Shown one piece after another: positions 1-5,877 of a stretch of DNA of 6,138 nt. The notes below the pieces were generated by a model that saw nothing but the letters and a program-made list of their open reading frames with translations, was not told where the DNA came from and ran no database searches. Both the position numbers and the translations under genes were made by a program. Each line of letters begins with the position of its first letter. The stretch's first letter is position 1. The DNA is from AC-32 sp035455605. GTDB taxonomy: Bacteria; Actinomycetota; Thermoleophilia; Gaiellales; Gaiellaceae. Location: NCBI GenBank assembly GCA_035455605.1, contig DATIER010000287.1:1-6138 (forward strand). The letters run 5' to 3'.

Positions 1-630
1 ACGATCGGCTGGGTCGCCGGGACCGCGGCCGTCGCCTTCGCGATCCGCGCGGTGATCGGCGCCGTCTTTCAGCGCGCGAGCTACGTCTTCCCGGACCCGC
101 TGCCGTTCCATCGCGTCGGCACAGCCGGCTTCGTCCACGTCGGCGGCGCCCAGGTGCAGGCGCGCGCGTTCTTCGTCGCCGGCCTCGCGATCGCGCTCGC
201 GCTCGGGTCGGCGTGGTTCCTCGAGCGCACGCGCCACGGGCAGGCGCTGCGGGCGGTGGCCGACGACCAGGAGGGCGCGCGCGTGGTCGGCGTCCCCGTC
301 GATCTCGCGATCACGCTCGCCTTCGCGCTCGTCGGTGCGGTCGCGATGGTGGCCGCCGTCGCCGCCGCGCCCGGCGAGGCGGTGAACGCGAACACGGGCA
401 CGATCCTCGGCCTGCAGGGGCTCGTGGCGGCGCTCGCAGTTCGCTTCGGCCCGCCGCTGCACGCGTTCGCGGCCGGCCTCGTGCTGGGCGTCGTGGAGGC
501 CGCGATCGCGAACGTCCACCTCGGCGGCTGGCAGCTCGGGCCGTCCTACAGCCAGGTGCTGCCGCTCGCGTTCGTGCTCCTGCTCATCTCGCTGCGGCCC
601 TCGCACGAGGCGCTGGAGGAGCGGGAGTGA
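1..630 (+). CDS. livH: LivH-type branched-chain amino acid ABC transporter permease, C-terminal part (5' partial)
   Basis: This is the C-terminal 209 residues of an inner-membrane permease of a LIV/HAAT-type ABC importer; the reading frame is open from base 1, so the N-terminus lies outside the window. Several hydrophobic segments are seen. The diagnostic stretch is the cytoplasmic coupling region with RAVADDQEGARVVGV (about bases 250-294), matching the RAxAxDxxxAxxxGI pattern of LivH, which contacts the ATPase. It is followed by a helix, then an NTGTILGLQGLVAAL segment and a final helix ending in LRPS, as in the family. The usual GG-G-S/N turn after that segment reads RFGPP here, so the protein is divergent. 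Its stop codon overlaps the start of the livMG gene by four bases, so both permeases are probably translated together and form the transmembrane heterodimer. The substrate cannot be read from the sequence; branched-chain amino acids are only the family default. Confidence 0.9.
   Translation, partial: TIGWVAGTAAVAFAIRAVIGAVFQRASYVFPDPLPFHRVGTAGFVHVGGAQVQARAFFVAGLAIALALGSAWFLERTRHGQALRAVADDQEGARVVGVPVDLAITLAFALVGAVAMVAAVAAAPGEAVNANTGTILGLQGLVAALAVRFGPPLHAFAAGLVLGVVEAAIANVHLGGWQLGPSYSQVLPLAFVLLLISLRPSHEALEERE
615..621 (+). promoter_or_regulatory. Ribosome binding site of livMG (GGAGGAG)
   Basis: GGAGGAG lies inside the end of livH, with five bases between it and the GTG at 627. It is the clearest Shine-Dalgarno sequence in the window and decides the start of the fused permease-ATPase gene. 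The overlap with livH coding sequence suggests translational coupling. Confidence 0.8.
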
Positions 631-2453
631 GCGCGCTCGCGCAGACCGCGGTCGAACTCCGGCGCGCCGCGCACGACGCGCGCTCGCGCTGGAGCACGAC
701 GGCGTGGCTGTCGCTCGGCGTGCTCGTGGTGGCTGCGCTCGTGCCGTTCCTGTCGCTGCCCGGGGTAGGGGTGGACGCGCTCGCCAACACCGCCTATCTC
801 GCGCTCGCGGCGACGGCGCTCGGCCTGATCGTCGGCCCCGGCGGGCTCCCCTCGCTCGGCACGGGAGCGTTCATGGCGATCGGGGCCTTCACGTCCGGCC
901 TGCTCGTCGCGCGGTCCGGCTGGCCGCTCGAGCCGGCGGCGCTGGCGGGCGCGGCGGCGGCGCTCGTCGCCGGCGTGCTGAGCGGCGGCGTCGTGCGGCT
1001 GCGGCGCGCCTTCGTCGCGGTCAGCACGTGGCTCCTCGCGTGGCTCGTCTGGCTCTTCCTGCTCGCCTTCCCGTCGGTCTCGGGCGGCGCCCAGGGGCTG
1101 ATCCTGCCGCCGACGTCGCTGCTCGGGCTGAACGCCACGCCGACCGTCCACTTCGAGGTCGCCCTCGCGCTGACGGCGGTGACCGCGCTGGCCGTGCTGG
1201 CGCTGCGCCGCGGCGCGCCCGGGCTCGAGCTCGCGGCGCTCCGGCAGGCGCCCGCGCTCGCCGTCTCGCTGGGCGTGCGGCTCGAGCGGCGCCGGCTCAC
1301 GGGGCTCGTCTTCTCGGCGGCCGTCGCCGGTCTCGCCGGCGGGCTTTCCGTGCAGCTGCAGGCGGTCGCGGATCCGGCCGCCTACGACCCGTTCCTGTCG
1401 TTCAAGCTGCTCGTCGCGGTGCTGCTCGGCGGCGCGGCCGCGACGCTCGGGCCGGCGCTCGGCGTGGCGCTGCTCGGGCTGATCGGGCTCGTCTCCGGGC
1501 CGCTCGCGCGCCTGCTGCAGCTGCCGCTCGAGCGCTTCGACGCGGCCGTCGCCGCGCTGCTGCTCGTCTTCGTACTCGCCTTCGGCGGCGAGGGCGTCCT
1601 GCCGTGGGCGCTGCGCTACCTGCCGCGTGGCAAGCGGTGGACGCCTGCTGCCGCAGCGCCTGCCCCGGCGGTGCCGGCTCCCGACGGGCCGGCTCTCGCC
1701 GCTCACGGCCTGCGGAAGGCGTTCGGAGGCGTGGTCGCCGTCGACGGCTTCGAGCTCGAGCTCCGCCGCGGCGAGACGGCCGCGCTGATCGGGCCGAACG
1801 GCTCCGGTAAGACCACCGCGCTGCGGCTGATCGCCGGCGCGACTCGACCGGACGCCGGGCGGATCGAGCTCGACGGCGCCGAGGTCACGGCGGCGGGCAC
1901 CGGCGACCGCGTCGCGCTCGGGATCGCGCGGACGCTGCAGACGGCGTCCACCTTCCCGGAGCTCACCGCGCTCGAGAACGTTGCCGTCGGCAGAGCCTCG
2001 CTGCGCCGGGCCGGCGGGCTCGTGCGCACGGCCCTGGCCACGCCTCGCGCCCGCCGCGAGCGGCTTGCCTCGGAGTCGGCGGCGCTGGAGGCGCTCGCGC
2101 TCGTCGGTCTCGACCACGTCGCCGAGGCACCCACGCTCGAGCTGACCACCTCGCAGCGGCGGCTGGTCGCGCTGGCGGCCGCGATCGCGACCGAGCCGCA
2201 GGTGCTCCTCGTCGACGAGCTCGCGGCCGGCGCCGGCGCGGACGAGCTCGAGCTGCTCGCCGAGACGGTCGAGCGGATCCGCGGGCGCGGCGTCGCGGTG
2301 CTCGTCGTCGAGCACAACCTCCGCCTGGTCAGACGCGTCGCCGACCGTGTGCTGGTGCTCGGCGCGGGCACGGTCGTCGCCGAGGGATCGGCCGCCGAGA
2401 TCGCCGCGAGCGCCGTCGTCCGGGAGGCCTACCTGGGAACGGCCCGGCTGTAG
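627..2453 (+). CDS. livMG: Fused LivM permease - LivG ATPase of a branched-chain amino acid type ABC importer
   Basis: This 608-residue protein carries the second permease and one ATPase of the LIV-type importer in a single chain. Residues ~25-335 are a LivM-like membrane domain: a GTGAFMAIGAF segment (78-88) matches the LivM GHGAFFALGAY pattern, and the loop near residue 216 (SLGVRLERRRLTGLVFSA) matches the ATPase-contacting region. An Ala/Pro-rich linker (~339-355) leads to an ABC domain. It has Walker A GPNGSGKTT (389-397), Q-loop Gln438 within RTLQTASTFPELTALEN, Walker B ending in Asp530-Glu531, and the H-loop His563 in VEHN. The signature is unusual: LTTSQ (506-510) in place of LSxGQ, and Leu532 replaces the usual proline after Walker B. 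The GTG at 627 is chosen for its strong ribosome binding site and the GTGA overlap with livH. LivM-LivG fusions are known in other bacteria. Separate reading frames for the two halves are excluded, since no stop interrupts the linker. Confidence 0.93.
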   Translation: MSALAQTAVELRRAAHDARSRWSTTAWLSLGVLVVAALVPFLSLPGVGVDALANTAYLALAATALGLIVGPGGLPSLGTGAFMAIGAFTSGLLVARSGWPLEPAALAGAAAALVAGVLSGGVVRLRRAFVAVSTWLLAWLVWLFLLAFPSVSGGAQGLILPPTSLLGLNATPTVHFEVALALTAVTALAVLALRRGAPGLELAALRQAPALAVSLGVRLERRRLTGLVFSAAVAGLAGGLSVQLQAVADPAAYDPFLSFKLLVAVLLGGAAATLGPALGVALLGLIGLVSGPLARLLQLPLERFDAAVAALLLVFVLAFGGEGVLPWALRYLPRGKRWTPAAAAPAPAVPAPDGPALAAHGLRKAFGGVVAVDGFELELRRGETAALIGPNGSGKTTALRLIAGATRPDAGRIELDGAEVTAAGTGDRVALGIARTLQTASTFPELTALENVAVGRASLRRAGGLVRTALATPRARRERLASESAALEALALVGLDHVAEAPTLELTTSQRRLVALAAAIATEPQVLLVDELAAGAGADELELLAETVERIRGRGVAVLVVEHNLRLVRRVADRVLVLGAGTVVAEGSAAEIAASAVVREAYLGTARL

Positions 2454-2456
2454 GCT
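2451..2456 (+). promoter_or_regulatory. Putative -10 element (TAGGCT) for leaderless transcription of the binding-protein gene
   Basis: TAGGCT fits the TANNNT -10 pattern and ends exactly seven bases before the GTG at 2464, so transcription would begin at or next to the start codon. This is the geometry of leaderless promoters known in actinobacteria. The hexamer includes the TAG stop of livMG. No convincing -35 element is seen at the expected distance. The binding-protein start has no good Shine-Dalgarno sequence, which fits a leaderless start. The same spacing recurs before the gene at 5878. Confidence 0.5.
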
Positions 2457-2463
2457 GGCGGTC

Positions 2464-3696
2464 GTGCGCCGGCTTGTGATCCTCCTCGCCGGCGTGACCG
2501 TGCTCGCCGCCGGCTGCGGTGGCTCGAGCGGCACGAGCGACAGCCCGAAGCACCTCGTGATCGCGGTCGACGTCCCGGTCACGGGGAGCCCCTACGTCGC
2601 GCAGACGATCCGCCAGGGCGTCGAGCTCGCAACCTCGAACCTGAACGGCGGCGGCGGCCTGCGCGTCGGCGACCGGAGCTACCTGCTCGACGTGAAGCTC
2701 TACGACAACCACCTCTCGGCCCGGCAGGCGGTCGAGGACGCACGGCGCGCGCTCGACGCGGGCGCGGTCACGATCGTCACCGACGGCACGGGCGTCGACG
2801 CCACCTGGCAGCTGGCGCGCCGGCGGGGCGTCTCGGTCTGCATCACCTACGACGGCGGCTCGGGACTCGTCGACGCCGAGCGGCGGCCGAACGTCTTCCG
2901 GATCGCGCCGACGAACCACGGGATCGCGTTCCGCTACGCCGAGTACCTGATCCCCAAGCAGCTGAAGGTCGGCCTGCTCTCGGACGACAGCGCCTACGGA
3001 CGCGAAGGGGCTGCCGACGTCGACCACGCCTTTTCCGCCGACCCGAAGTCCGTCGCGATCACGCTGACGCTGCCGGCCGGGCAGCCGGACCTGAGCGCGC
3101 AGGTCCTGCGGGCCAGGCGCTCCGGCGCGACGGCGCTGCTCGTGTGGGGCCAGCCGCCGACGATCGCGGCCGTGCTCTCGGCGGCGCGCAGCATCGGCTG
3201 GAAGGTGCCCGTCTACACGCCGCCGACCGGCGCCGACCCGTTCGTCCGCCAGCAGCTCGCCGACCACCCGACCTGGGTCGACGGGCTGACGTTCGCGTCC
3301 GGGCGACTGACCGCCGAGGTCGGGATCGGGCCGTTCACGAGCTTCCAGTCGCAGTACGAGGCGACCTACGGCGCCGACCCCGTCGGCGTGAAGACGCGCG
3401 AGGGCCGGGCGGTCGTGCAACCGCCCGAGTTCGGCATGTACTCGTACGACTTCGTGCACGTGCTCGTCGCGGCGATCACCCACGCGGCGTCGGTCGACCC
3501 GGCGAAGGTGACCTCGGCGCTGAGCCAGGTGACGGCGCAGGGCGCCAACGGCGACCAGCGCGGCTTCAACGAGCACAACCACGACGGGGTGGTCGACGAC
3601 GACGTCTACTTCGCGCGCTTCCGCGACATGACGTACCAGCCCGTCCAGGACGACCCGCTCTCGGCGACGCTGCCGCCGATCCCGCAGACGCGGTGA
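2464..3696 (+). CDS. Lipoprotein substrate-binding protein of the LIV-type ABC importer (LivK/LivJ-like, Peripla_BP_6)
   Basis: This 410-residue lipoprotein should capture the substrate outside the cell and hand it to the LivH/LivMG permease. The GTG at 2464 gives a short basic start (RR at 2-3), a hydrophobic segment, and a lipobox LAAGC with Cys18 as the lipidated residue; earlier in-frame starts lie inside livMG and spoil this signal. The mature part has the type-I periplasmic-binding fold pattern: an opening IAVDVPVTGS strand-loop, TDGTG (106-110), VFRIAPTN (144-151), and KVGLLSDDSAYGREG around 176-179, with the SxYG motif typical of the family. The Ser/Thr-rich loop that holds the ligand carboxylate in LivJ is not conserved, so the ligand may not be a branched-chain amino acid. 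Near the C-terminus, residues 370-381 resemble an acidic calcium-binding loop. The gene follows livMG after 10 bases and overlaps the next gene by four. Confidence 0.9.
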   Translation: MRRLVILLAGVTVLAAGCGGSSGTSDSPKHLVIAVDVPVTGSPYVAQTIRQGVELATSNLNGGGGLRVGDRSYLLDVKLYDNHLSARQAVEDARRALDAGAVTIVTDGTGVDATWQLARRRGVSVCITYDGGSGLVDAERRPNVFRIAPTNHGIAFRYAEYLIPKQLKVGLLSDDSAYGREGAADVDHAFSADPKSVAITLTLPAGQPDLSAQVLRARRSGATALLVWGQPPTIAAVLSAARSIGWKVPVYTPPTGADPFVRQQLADHPTWVDGLTFASGRLTAEVGIGPFTSFQSQYEATYGADPVGVKTREGRAVVQPPEFGMYSYDFVHVLVAAITHAASVDPAKVTSALSQVTAQGANGDQRGFNEHNHDGVVDDDVYFARFRDMTYQPVQDDPLSATLPPIPQTR

Positions 3697-4862
3697 GGCG
3701 CGCGCTCGCGGCGACCGCGCTCGCGGCGGCGCTGGCGCCGGCGGTCGCGCATGCGGACACGCAGCAGGTGCTCCTGCCCGGGCCGACGCCGTATCCGACG
3801 CCGAGCCCGCCGCTCGCGACGACGGCTCCGACCGTCGGGGCGACGCTGACGTTCCGGATCCGCGCGAGCAGCGAGCAACGCGTGACCGCCGGGGTGGCGG
3901 ACGACGGCAGCGTCGTCGCCGTCCGCGCCCTGCAGAAGCTGCGCCTGACCGGGACGGGCGACTACCTGATCGTGGTGCAGGCGCCCGTGCTCGACGTCCG
4001 GGCCGCCGCTGGCTCGCAGTCGCAGCCGGGCCAGCGGCGCGGGCAGATCCTCTGGGCGGGGTTCGCCTCGAGGCGGAGACTGCTCTCGGCGCAGGCGACG
4101 CTGCGTCCGGGACCGGTGCTGCCGTTCCTGCCCCTGCGGCTGCGAGCCTCGCGCGACGGCGACCGCTACATGCTGACGCTCGCGAACGCGACCACGACCT
4201 CCGAGGTCGCGTTCCACGGTGCCGCGTCGCGTGCCGAGCTCGCGTCGCTGCTCGACCGGACTCGCCGCGAGTCGCTTGCGGGCCGGCGCCTGACGCCCGT
4301 GTACGCGACGATCGCCGGCCCGGTCTCACAGCGTCCGCAGAAGCCGCGGATCGCGGCGCCGCTCCGCGTCACGGGCGAGCTGCGCTTCCCGCGGGCGCCG
4401 TCGGCGGCGGCCGGCGGCGTGGTCGACGGGCACTCGGTGCGCTTCTCCTTCGTGCTCGGCGACGAGCAGCCCTTGGCCCGCCGCGTCGAGGTGACCGGCG
4501 GCGGCGGCGCGCCGCGGCTGCACGTCGAGGCGCGACCGGCCGCGGTCGTGCGCGGTCTGCGGCCGCCGGCCGGCGCGGCGAGCTGGCGCTCGACGAGGCT
4601 GCCGCCCGCCGCGCTCCTGCGCACGCTGATCGACACGCGCATGCAGCTCGTCCGCTCCGACCAGTACCAGGCCTTCCTCGCCAACCCGGATCCGGTCGGG
4701 CGGAACCGGACCTCATACGTCTACGAGACGGCAGCCGTGCGGCATCGCGCGCCGCTCGCGGGCTCGTCCGGCGGCGGCTCCGGCACGCTCGTCATCCTCC
4801 TGGCGATCGTCGGCGCGATCGTCGCCGCGGGCGCCGGCCTCATCGCCTGGGCCCACAGCTAG
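3693..4862 (+). CDS. Unrecognised secreted protein with C-terminal membrane anchor, coupled to the binding protein
   Basis: I do not recognise this 389-residue protein. It begins with a signal peptide (RR at 2-3, an Ala/Leu-rich core, probable cleavage after AHA at 19-21), then a Pro/Thr-rich stretch (~29-47) and a long extracytoplasmic part of mainly beta-like character without cysteine. The end has a Gly/Ser-rich spacer (~357-364) and one hydrophobic helix (~365-386) with almost no tail, so the protein should face outward and be held by its C-terminal helix. The GTG at 3693 overlaps the stop of the binding-protein gene (GTGA), and the signal peptide starting right there supports this start. 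The coupling suggests a job linked to the importer, for example an anchored partner of the binding protein, but this is inference only. No clear Shine-Dalgarno sequence is seen, fitting re-initiation after the upstream gene. There is no LPXTG sorting motif. Confidence 0.85.
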   Translation: MRRALAATALAAALAPAVAHADTQQVLLPGPTPYPTPSPPLATTAPTVGATLTFRIRASSEQRVTAGVADDGSVVAVRALQKLRLTGTGDYLIVVQAPVLDVRAAAGSQSQPGQRRGQILWAGFASRRRLLSAQATLRPGPVLPFLPLRLRASRDGDRYMLTLANATTTSEVAFHGAASRAELASLLDRTRRESLAGRRLTPVYATIAGPVSQRPQKPRIAAPLRVTGELRFPRAPSAAAGGVVDGHSVRFSFVLGDEQPLARRVEVTGGGGAPRLHVEARPAAVVRGLRPPAGAASWRSTRLPPAALLRTLIDTRMQLVRSDQYQAFLANPDPVGRNRTSYVYETAAVRHRAPLAGSSGGGSGTLVILLAIVGAIVAAGAGLIAWAHS

Positions 4863-4885
4863 AGGAACGCACTCCGAACCAGCGA

Positions 4886-4904
4886 ATCGGCGGTCGTGGC
4901 CGAT
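4886..4904 (+). other. Possible small hairpin over the start of the 4896 gene
   Basis: ATCGG (4886-4890) can pair with CCGAT (4900-4904), with a nine-base loop that contains the GTG start at 4896. GGCGG (4889-4893) and CCGCC (4905-4909) offer a competing pairing. Such a fold could hide the start codon in the messenger RNA. In DNA this rich in G and C, short inverted repeats arise often by chance, so support is weak. Confidence 0.2.
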
Positions 4905-5420
4905 CCGCCGGACGGCATCGCACTCCCTCGTCACCGCGACCTTCAGGGACGGCAGTGGCACCCCTGGGCGCGGCGCGCTCTGCTCGCAGTCGTCGTGCTC
5001 ATCGCGGCGCTCGCTCTCGTGGACGTGTTCGGACAGCGCCCGTCCACTACACGCGCGGGCGCGGCCCCTGCGACGCTGTCGATCTCCGCGCCCGATGCCG
5101 TGCGCGGCGGCCTGCTCTACCAGGCGCGCTTCACGATCGACGCGCGCCAGGTGCTGGCCGACGCGACGCTCGTCCTGAATCAGGCCTGGCTCGACGGGAT
5201 GACCGTCAACACGATCGAGCCGAGCCCCGTGAACGAGGCAAGCCGCGACGGCAGCCTCGCGCTCAACCTCGGCCATCTCCCGGCCGGTTCCACCCACGTG
5301 CTCTTCATCGAGTTCCAGGTCAACCCCACGACCGTCGACTCGCGCACGCTCCGCGCCACGCTTGAGGATGGTCAGCAGCCCCTCCTGACCATCACCCGCA
5401 GCCTGAGGATCTTCCCCTAG
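4896..5420 (+). CDS. Small single-pass membrane protein with beta-rich extracytoplasmic domain, coupled to a DUF421 gene
   Basis: I do not recognise the family of this 174-residue protein. A cytoplasmic N-terminus of about 25 residues ends in WARR and is followed by one hydrophobic helix (~27-45). The basic residues before the helix place the rest outside. Residues ~55-174 alternate hydrophobic and polar residues in the manner of a beta-sandwich, with strand-like stretches such as ATLSISAP and THVLFIEFQVNP; it may be an Ig-like or DUF11/CARDB-like fold, but that is a guess. The GTG at 4896 is the first in-frame start after a stop and lacks a near Shine-Dalgarno sequence; AGAGGA lies about 30 bases upstream, too far to serve. 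The gap to the preceding gene is 33 bases. Its stop overlaps the next start by one base (TAGTG), a strong hint that it works with the DUF421 protein. Confidence 0.8.
   Translation: MADPPDGIALPRHRDLQGRQWHPWARRALLAVVVLIAALALVDVFGQRPSTTRAGAAPATLSISAPDAVRGGLLYQARFTIDARQVLADATLVLNQAWLDGMTVNTIEPSPVNEASRDGSLALNLGHLPAGSTHVLFIEFQVNPTTVDSRTLRATLEDGQQPLLTITRSLRIFP
5405..5409 (+). promoter_or_regulatory. Weak ribosome binding site of the DUF421 gene (GAGGA)
   Basis: GAGGA ends ten bases before the GTG at 5420, a slightly long spacing. It lies inside the upstream coding sequence, so ribosomes finishing that gene at 5420 could restart on the overlapping GTG. Confidence 0.45.
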
Positions 5421-5860
5421 TGGACATCGTCCTCCGCGCGGCCTTCGCCTTCGCGTTCGTTTTCTTCCTGACGCGGATCGTCGGCCGCCGCGAGCTCTCG
5501 TCGCTCGAGCCGTTCGACCTGATCATGCTGATCGTGCTCGGCGACCTCGTTCAGCAGGGCGTCACGCAGAGCGACTACTCGGTCACGGGCCTCGTGCTCG
5601 CCGCCGGCACGATCGCGCTTCTGCAGGTCGGCGTCTCGTATCTCAACTACCGCTTCCGTCGCGTGCGGCAGGTGCTGGCCGGCGAGCCGATCGTGCTGAT
5701 CGAGGATGGCCGCGTGATCGAGGGCAACCTCGCCCGGGAGCGCCTGACGCGCCAGGAGGTCGAGGAACAGGCGCGCCAGAGCCAGCTCGACTCCCTCGAG
5801 AAGGTGCGGTGGGCGGTGCTCGAAACGAGCGGCCAGATCAGCTTCATTCCGAAGCAGTAG
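5420..5860 (+). CDS. Short DUF421 (YetF/YcaP-like) membrane protein
   Basis: This 146-residue protein belongs to the DUF421 (YetF) family, whose biochemical role is not settled; a Bacillus relative (2Duf) affects spore heat resistance. Three hydrophobic helices (~3-19, ~30-48, ~55-75) are followed by a cytoplasm-like C-terminal domain. Family marks are GRRELSSLEPFDLIMLIVLGD (residues ~22-42, matching the RExxxxxxFDxxxxxxxG pattern), then GEPIVLIEDGRVIEGNLARE, and an Arg/Glu-rich helix leading to VRWAVLETSGQISFIPK, the typical closing strand pair. It is shorter than the ~230-residue YetF and YcaP, and ends directly after this strand pair; short versions are common in the family, so I do not call it truncated. 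The GTG at 5420 is fixed by the one-base overlap with the upstream gene. The helix near the N-terminus supports this start. Confidence 0.9.
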   Translation: MDIVLRAAFAFAFVFFLTRIVGRRELSSLEPFDLIMLIVLGDLVQQGVTQSDYSVTGLVLAAGTIALLQVGVSYLNYRFRRVRQVLAGEPIVLIEDGRVIEGNLARERLTRQEVEEQARQSQLDSLEKVRWAVLETSGQISFIPKQ

Positions 5861-5867
5861 GCAGTAG
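5854..5867 (+). repeat. Tandem 7-base repeat (GCAGTAG x2) at the end of the DUF421 gene
   Basis: GCAGTAG occurs twice without a gap. The first copy contains the stop codon of the DUF421 gene, and the second copy supplies the TAG that begins the putative -10 element TAGCCT. A small duplication could thus have produced the promoter of the next gene. Confidence 0.7.
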
Positions 5868-5870
5868 CCT
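5865..5870 (+). promoter_or_regulatory. Putative -10 element (TAGCCT) for leaderless transcription of the cyclodeaminase-family gene
   Basis: TAGCCT fits TANNNT and ends seven bases before the GTG at 5878, the same spacing as the element at 2451. Transcription would start at or next to the start codon. A poor -35 candidate, TTCATT at 5843-5848, lies 16 bases upstream. The gene has no Shine-Dalgarno sequence in the 17-base gap, which agrees with a leaderless start. Confidence 0.5.
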
Positions 5871-5877
5871 CGGCACC

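Noticed and set aside
1749..1763. GAGCTC-rich near-palindromic stretch in livMG
   Set aside because: It is explained by alternating Glu and Leu codons (GAG, CTC) in the coding frame; similar runs occur elsewhere in the window.
546..2582. Long open frame on the minus strand (678 codons) opposite livMG
   Set aside because: It is rich in Arg, Glu and Gln with no recognisable domain, and lies opposite a well-supported gene. Long antisense frames are expected in DNA of this GC content and codon bias.
2329..4329. Long open frame on the minus strand (666 codons) opposite the binding protein and its neighbour
   Set aside because: Low-complexity Arg/Ala-rich translation without motifs; it spans two well-supported + strand genes.
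4864..4868. GGAAC, like a -35 element of an extracytoplasmic-function sigma factor promoter, before the gene at 4896
   Set aside because: No matching -10 (CGTC or GTT) is found 16-18 bases downstream; a five-base match alone is not support.
4863..4895. Possible intrinsic terminator between the importer operon and the next gene
   Set aside because: The 33-base gap has no GC-rich stem followed by a T run, so no terminator can be supported.
4955..5365. GTG with a nearby GGGACGG, opening a 136-codon + strand frame inside the 4896 gene
   Set aside because: The spacing looks like a ribosome site, but the product is Arg-rich with no hydrophobic or conserved segment, while the overlapping frame gives a clear membrane helix and a stop coupled to the next gene.
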